This document shows positions 59,624 through 64,000 of a stretch of DNA of 64,000 nt, piece after piece. Both the position numbers and the translations under genes were made by a program. Location of the stretch: the NCBI GenBank assembly GCA_903911145.1, contig CAIWCD010000049.1, positions 62,001-126,000 on the forward strand, written 5' to 3'. The stretch is from an uncultured delta proteobacterium (GTDB lineage Bacteria > Myxococcota > Myxococcia > Myxococcales > 40CM-4-68-19). Every line of letters begins with the position of its first letter. Position 1 is the stretch's first letter. The notes beneath the pieces were generated by a model that was not told where the DNA came from, did not search any database, and was given only the letters and a program-made list of their open reading frames with translations.

Positions 59624-60006
59624 CCGCGAACAAGGGCTGCGTACTGGTGGTCGACGACGATCCGGAGATCGTCAACTTTCTTGGGACGCTCCTCGAACTC
59701 GAAGGGATCACGACCCAGCTCGCCACCAGCGCGGCGCAGGCGGAGAGGATTCTCGCGTCTCCAGCTGCTCGGGAGATCAAGCTGGTGCTGCTCGATATCG
59801 CGATGCCGGATCGAAATGGCCTCGATCTCTGCCGTGCAATGCATGAGGATCCGCGGCTGCGCGAACTGCCGGTGTTCGTGGTCTCTGCCCGGCCAGGACG
59901 CGATGTGATCGAGCGCGCGCGCGAGGCTGGCGCGAAGCAGTTCATCCGCAAGCCGTTCGAGAACGCCGAACTCCTCGCACTGATCCGCGATCAACTCGGC
60001 ATCTAG
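59620..60006 (+). CDS. CheY-like single-domain response regulator
   Basis: A 128-residue receiver domain with no output domain. The acid cluster VVDDDPE, phosphorylation Asp in LLDIAMPDRNG, Ser in VVSARP and Lys in FIRKPFEN are all present, so it should be phosphorylatable. No cognate histidine kinase is adjacent. The ATG overlaps the preceding stop. Confidence 0.93.
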   Translation: MTANKGCVLVVDDDPEIVNFLGTLLELEGITTQLATSAAQAERILASPAAREIKLVLLDIAMPDRNGLDLCRAMHEDPRLRELPVFVVSARPGRDVIERAREAGAKQFIRKPFENAELLALIRDQLGI

Positions 60007-60034
60007 TCCCGCCCCTCGCGCGATTCGCGCGTGG

Positions 60035-60355
60035 CTAGAGACATTGCATGAAGAAGAAGTTCGCGTGCTCGCCCGTGGTCGAGCAGGTGACGGAGAACTT
60101 GTCGAGCGAGCATCCGGCGTTCTCGCGGCTCTCCGGCGTGGGCAGCGGTTTCTGCTCTCCGATGCGCCAGTGGCCGCCGCCCTCGCATCGCTGCGCGTTC
60201 ATGTAGTCGACCTCGTCGCTCATCCGCTCGACATGCATCGGATTGTCTTGCGACATACCCAGCGGCCCCTTCGGCTTGGGCGGTGTCACCGGTTCGGCCG
60301 CGCAGGAGACGATTCCGACAGACAGAGCGACGAGGACAGAAGCAAGGGCGCGCAC
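60035..60355 (-). CDS. Small putative lipoprotein, unrecognised
   Basis: A protein of 106 aa if begun at the GTG at 60353-60355, which has GGAGG four bases before it. A GTG six codons further upstream (60371-60373) is also open but lacks a ribosome binding site. A signal peptide ends in the lipobox IVSC, then a short Pro-rich linker. The mature part has a four-cysteine pattern (RCEGGG, GCSLD, VTCST, MQCL). No family recognised. Confidence 0.65.
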   Translation of the reverse strand: MRALASVLVALSVGIVSCAAEPVTPPKPKGPLGMSQDNPMHVERMSDEVDYMNAQRCEGGGHWRIGEQKPLPTPESRENAGCSLDKFSVTCSTTGEHANFFFMQCL

Positions 60356-60374
60356 GAGGCCTCCGGAGGGCACA

Positions 60375-60406
60375 ATCGATAACCGTGATTATCGATCTTT
60401 CGATAA
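60375..60406. repeat. Nested TTATCGA/TCGATAA palindromes between recG and the lipoprotein gene
   Basis: ATCGATAA and TTATCGAT form an 8-bp inverted repeat around CCGTGA, and the second arm also pairs with TCGATAA at 60400-60406 around TCTT. The same half-sites occur downstream of rpsA and within glyA. The sequence lies 69 bp downstream of the recG stop and just upstream of the lipoprotein start, so terminator and operator roles are both possible. Confidence 0.45.
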
Positions 60407-60475
60407 CGTGATTTGCGAATCAGCGGCACGACAGAACGCGCGAAGAACTACCAGACCAGGATTGCGGACGCGCGA

Positions 60476-63211
60476 TTATCCAACGCGCGCAAGGCTGAGG
60501 CGCCCGCGCCAGCGCTCGTGCAGATGGCGACGCAGTTCCACATTCTCGGCAAGCGCGAGGTCGGGATCGCTCTCGACCAACGCGAACGCCTCCTCTCGAG
60601 CCTCAGCGAGGATCTTCTGATCGCGCGCCAACTCTGCCACAGCGAAATCGGGCACCCCGCTCTGCCTCGTTCCGAGAAACTCACCGGGGCCGCGCAGTGC
60701 CAGGTCTGCCTCGGAGATGCGAAAACCGTCATTCGTCTCTTCCATCACCTTGAGCCGCTGCTTCGCGCTGGCACCGAACTCCGCGCCGCTCGCGCCCGTC
60801 ACGAGCAGGCAGAAGCTCTTCGCAGCCCCACGTCCGACGCGGCCACGCAACTGGTGCAACTGCGAGAGGCCGAATCGCTCGGCGTGTTCGATCAGCATCG
60901 CGCTGGCGTTGGGCACATCGACGCCGACTTCAATCACCGTCGTCGCGACGAGAATGCGATCGGTCCCTTTGCGAAACCGCTCCATCGCCGAGGCGCGCTC
61001 CTCGCTCGACTGGCGACCGTGGACGAGGCCGATCGGCACGCCAGGAAACACTTCGCGCATCAACCGCTCGCGCTCGATCGTCGCCGCCTTGAGTTCGACG
61101 AGCTTCTCGCTCTCCTCGACGAGCGGCAGAACGACGTATGCTTGATGACCCGCGGCAAGCTCACGCCGGATCACGTCGTAGGCCTTGTCGCGCTGCGCGT
61201 CGCGGAAGACCTTGGTGACGATTGGCGTGCGTCCCGGAGGAAGCTCGTCGAGCACCGACACATCGAGGTCGCCATAGAGCGTGAGTGCGAGCGTGCGCGG
61301 GATCGGCGTCGCGGTCATCACCAGCGTGTCGGGCCGAGTGCCCTTGGTCATCAACCGCTGCCGCGTGAGCACACCGAAACGGTGCTGCTCGTCGATGATC
61401 GCAAGACCGAGACGATGGAACTGCGTCCCTTCTTCGGCGAGCGCATGCGTTCCGACCACCAGCTGTGCGGTGCCGCTGCGCACGAGTCGCTCGGCAAACG
61501 CGCGCTCCTTCGCGCCCATCGATCCGGTGAGCAACTCGACGTGAACGCCGCTGCCCTTGAGCATCGCGACGAGCGAGCGGTGGTGCTGCTCGGCAAGCAA
61601 CTCCGTCGGCGCCATCAGCGCGGCCTGGTAGCCGTCCTCGATCGCCACGCGCGCAGCGCAGAGCGCGACCGCCGTCTTGCCCGAACCGACATCTCCCTGC
61701 AGCAGACGATTCATCGGCTCGCCGTGCCGCATGTCCTTCGCGATGGCCTCCACCGCACGCCGCTGCGCACCGGTCAGCGGCCAGGGCAGCGCAGCCGTGA
61801 TCCTCTCGAGCGAGTCGGGCGTCGCACGAAACGAGATTCCGGGCTCAATGCGTGCACCGCGCCGTTTCAGCGCGAGCCCGAGTTGAACGAGAAACAGCTC
61901 CTCGAACGCGAGGCGGCGCCGAGGCTCGCCCGGGCTGCGACCCGCCGCTGCTTCCTCCGCGTAGACCTCGGGGAAGTGGGTCTCGCAGATCGATTCGCGC
62001 AGGGAGAGAAGCTTGCGTTTGACAAGTATTTTCTCTGGCAGCAGATCGCGCAGCGCGGGAGCAAACTCGTCGAGCGCGCGGCGCACAATGCGACGATAAC
62101 TGCGCGCGGCCACCCCTTCCATTTCCGAATAGATCGGCACGACGCCGCCGAACGAATCATCGCCGGAGCCGCCACCAGAGCGCCCCGACTGCTCGCCGAG
62201 CGAGACCTGCTCCGCGCCCGAGAGCATCTCGACGTCGGGATGGGTCATGGTCTTGCCGCCGCCGCGGAATCCCGCCTTCACTTCGCCACCGAGCAGCACG
62301 CGCGCGCCAGGAACGAACTTCTTGAACAGATCGAAGCGGAAGTGGAACCAGAGCGCGAGAAGCGAACCTCCTGCGTCATCGCGGAACGAGACCTCGAGTC
62401 GACGCTTGCGACCGTGAGCCTCGCGCGCCTTGACCACAGTGGCCGCGATCACCGAGCGCTCACCGAGAGGCGCGTCTGCGATCAGTCGCGGGTGGCGACG
62501 ATCTTCGTAGCGCCGCGGAAGATTGAGCAGCAGATCGCCAACCGTGGCGAGACCCTTGAGTTCGAGACGCTGGCCGACCGCCGGGCCGACGCCGCGAAGC
62601 TGCGTGACAGGGGTCGAGAGAGGATCGCGCGCGGCCGCGCTGGAGGCCGATGCGCGCGATCCTGCATCGCGAGATGGCTGCGACGCAGCAGGTTCGCGGG
62701 TAGTACCGACCCCGCGGGAAGGCGCTGTCGCGGGAGTTGCCGCTTTGGCACGCGATGAAGCCGCAGGAACCGCACGCAACTCGCCATCAGCAGCAGCGGC
62801 GCGGCGCGGGGACGAGCGTGCAGTCGGTTTGGGAGCAGAAGGAGGAGCGCGCGCCGCGTCCGGAACAGGGGCGCCGCCGAGCGCTGCGACTTCGTGTGGA
62901 ATTGACACTATCCCTACGAGCGCGCGCACGAGCGCGCCGAGCGCCGAGCGGCGCTGCGCTTCATCGGCACGATCAAACCCGCGCGCAGCAAGGCCCAGCG
63001 CTTCGACCGCGTCCCGCTGTGCTCCCGCGACTGGCAACGCGGCAGCGACCGCCCGCGAAACGAGCGGCTCGAATTCGCGCAGCGAGGGGAGTTTGGAGAG
63101 ACCAGCGCGCGCGAGAAAACGGAGAGGAGGCAAGAGCGGCGACAGCGCGAGTGTAAGCTCCGGTGCCGCAGCGGAACTCCGCGCGGCGTCGTCGGAGGCG
63201 CTCCCCTGCAC
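60476..63211 (-). CDS. recG: ATP-dependent DNA helicase RecG
   Basis: Branched-DNA helicase for replication-fork rescue. The protein is 911 aa, about 200 longer than E. coli RecG. Residues 1 to about 200 are an extra N-terminal part, partly Ala/Ser/Pro-rich and disordered. The wedge domain follows (LRGVGPAVGQRLELKGL), then motifs I GDVGSGKTAVA, II DEQHRFGV, III TATPIP and VI HQLRGRVGRG. The GTG start is two bases after the greA stop on the minus strand. Order greA-recG is on the same transcript. Confidence 0.95.
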   Translation of the reverse strand: MQGSASDDAARSSAAAPELTLALSPLLPPLRFLARAGLSKLPSLREFEPLVSRAVAAALPVAGAQRDAVEALGLAARGFDRADEAQRRSALGALVRALVGIVSIPHEVAALGGAPVPDAARAPPSAPKPTARSSPRRAAAADGELRAVPAASSRAKAATPATAPSRGVGTTREPAASQPSRDAGSRASASSAAARDPLSTPVTQLRGVGPAVGQRLELKGLATVGDLLLNLPRRYEDRRHPRLIADAPLGERSVIAATVVKAREAHGRKRRLEVSFRDDAGGSLLALWFHFRFDLFKKFVPGARVLLGGEVKAGFRGGGKTMTHPDVEMLSGAEQVSLGEQSGRSGGGSGDDSFGGVVPIYSEMEGVAARSYRRIVRRALDEFAPALRDLLPEKILVKRKLLSLRESICETHFPEVYAEEAAAGRSPGEPRRRLAFEELFLVQLGLALKRRGARIEPGISFRATPDSLERITAALPWPLTGAQRRAVEAIAKDMRHGEPMNRLLQGDVGSGKTAVALCAARVAIEDGYQAALMAPTELLAEQHHRSLVAMLKGSGVHVELLTGSMGAKERAFAERLVRSGTAQLVVGTHALAEEGTQFHRLGLAIIDEQHRFGVLTRQRLMTKGTRPDTLVMTATPIPRTLALTLYGDLDVSVLDELPPGRTPIVTKVFRDAQRDKAYDVIRRELAAGHQAYVVLPLVEESEKLVELKAATIERERLMREVFPGVPIGLVHGRQSSEERASAMERFRKGTDRILVATTVIEVGVDVPNASAMLIEHAERFGLSQLHQLRGRVGRGAAKSFCLLVTGASGAEFGASAKQRLKVMEETNDGFRISEADLALRGPGEFLGTRQSGVPDFAVAELARDQKILAEAREEAFALVESDPDLALAENVELRRHLHERWRGRLSLARVG

Positions 63212-63213
63212 GG

Positions 63214-63729
63214 CTACCCCTCGCGCCCCGGTTCCGCGTCGATCACGTACTCGACGAACTCGACCTCGAGCACCTCATAGGTTCGCGAACCGCCGGGCGC
63301 GGGGATCTTCACCTCGTCGCCGACCTCGCGACCGATCAGTCCACGCGCGACCGGGCTCGTAATGCTGATGCGACCCTTCTTGATATCCGCCTCGGGCTCG
63401 CCGACGATCACGTACTGGATCTTGTGGCCCGAATCGACGTGCTCGAGTCGCACCGTCGCGCCGAAGACGATCCGCTCGCCGGTGAGCTTGGTGACGTCGA
63501 TGATCTCCGCGCGCGCGAGCCAATCCTCGAGCAGCGAGATGCGGCCAGCGATGTGCGACTGCTTCTCTTTCGCAGCGTGGTACTCCGCGTTCTCACGCAG
63601 ATCGCCGTGATCGCGCGCAGTCGAGATGTCCTGCACATTCTTCGGGCGCTCGACGCTCTTGATGTGCTTCAGCTCGCGCTTGATCGACTCCACGCCAGCT
63701 TTGGTGATCGGGATATTGCCGTCTGCCAC
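63214..63729 (-). CDS. greA: Transcription elongation factor GreA/GreB
   Basis: Rescues backtracked RNA polymerase by stimulating transcript cleavage. The protein is 171 aa. The coiled coil carries ITKAGVESIKRELKHIK and the acidic tip ISTARDHGDLRENAEYHAAKE; the C-terminal domain begins FGATVRLEHVDSGHK. Start GTG at 63727-63729 was chosen because the family begins here; an upstream extension of 18 codons has no homology. Confidence 0.92.
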   Translation of the reverse strand: MADGNIPITKAGVESIKRELKHIKSVERPKNVQDISTARDHGDLRENAEYHAAKEKQSHIAGRISLLEDWLARAEIIDVTKLTGERIVFGATVRLEHVDSGHKIQYVIVGEPEADIKKGRISITSPVARGLIGREVGDEVKIPAPGGSRTYEVLEVEFVEYVIDAEPGREG

Positions 63730-63806
63730 TTGCTGCCTCGCTCTGAAATGTGCGTCACGCCAAGTGGGCGACAATGACAACAACGGATCGCTGGGTCAAT
63801 CGAAGA

Positions 63807-64000
63807 TCACTCCTGGCGTGCAGCAGCGCCGTGGAGAAACTTCGCGCGCCCGGGAAGCGCCTTCTTCGCGACTGCGTCCGGCATCGACGATAGGTTGCGA
63901 CGCATCGGTGCGTTCGTTTCCGCGCGGAGATTGCGCAAGATCGCAGGCGATGCGGCCGACGAAAAGAGCGCTGTGACCGTCTGCGCGGACGCGTAGTTCT
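63807..64000 (-). CDS. C-terminal end of an unrecognised protein, cut by window edge
   Basis: An open frame of 64 codons runs in from the right edge and stops at TGA 63807-63809. Third codon positions are GC-rich as in the neighbouring genes, which favours coding. The visible residues (VTALFSSAASPAILRNLRAE and onward) do not identify a family. It may equally be non-coding. Confidence 0.35.
   Translation of the reverse strand, partial: NYASAQTVTALFSSAASPAILRNLRAETNAPMRRNLSSMPDAVAKKALPGRAKFLHGAAARQE

Noticed and set aside
60413-62758. A 781-codon plus-strand open frame
   Set aside because: Antisense shadow of recG.

Overview
The window is GC-rich, densely packed bacterial chromosome. Most genes overlap by 1-4 bases, and no gene-free stretch exceeds about 260 bases. 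Several features suggest a Myxococcota-type or other deltaproteobacterial-grade organism: the gene order DUF177-rpmF-fabH-fabD-acpP-fabF-rpiB-glyA-nrdR-ribD-ribE-ribBA-ribH-nusB, the sigma-54 activator, the Hanks-type kinase, the HDOD protein and the TPR lipoprotein. That placement is an inference. There is no rRNA, tRNA, CRISPR array, insertion sequence or prophage.

Layout. 1-7.2 kb: the start of trpS, divergent from an arginine cluster argC, argJ-argB (one fused protein), argR, argH and argF. Two near-identical ArgR-type palindromes mark it, one at the argC promoter and one inside argC. 7.2-17 kb: a heme-binding-type beta-barrel, a crotonase, carB, a DUF1415-like protein, YqgE/AlgH, a 7Fe ferredoxin, a cardiolipin-synthase-like PLD and a metallo-beta-lactamase-fold protein. 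15.9-28 kb: a long minus-strand run of M1-type metallopeptidase, membrane protein, NAD(P)-binding protein, PfkB kinase, phosphoesterase, pyrB, pyrC, carA, two unrecognised genes and an HDOD protein. 28-29.5 kb: asnS. 29.6-42.8 kb: the large minus-strand housekeeping operon for ribosomal protein L32, fatty acids, glycine, riboflavin and NusB. It ends in a lone M17 N-terminal domain protein and a His/Pro-rich secreted protein. 42.9-47.2 kb: DUF2062 and SRPBCC proteins, a small membrane protein, rpsA and a glutathione transferase.

47.2-54.7 kb is the most unusual part. A large Cys-rich secreted protein with 13 Asn-Asn-Gly pentapeptide repeats is followed by a beta-propeller (Reg_prop/Y_Y_Y) receptor fused to a Ser/Thr kinase, and then by a GAF-GGDEF diguanylate cyclase. 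An NtrC-type activator with a degenerate receiver domain lies convergent to them. 56-64 kb: a deoxynucleoside kinase, an acyltransferase followed by a TPR lipoprotein, a one-helix membrane protein with a CheY-like regulator, a small lipoprotein, recG, greA and an edge-truncated frame.

How the genes work together: CarAB supplies carbamoyl phosphate to both ArgF and PyrB, and all of these are encoded within about 17 kb, with ArgR probably controlling the arginine branch. The fab/rpm/rib/gly block couples translation, lipid and cofactor supply. The 47-56 kb block looks like a surface-sensing or signalling locus that combines protein phosphorylation, c-di-GMP and sigma-54 transcription; this is an inference from neighbourhood and domains only.
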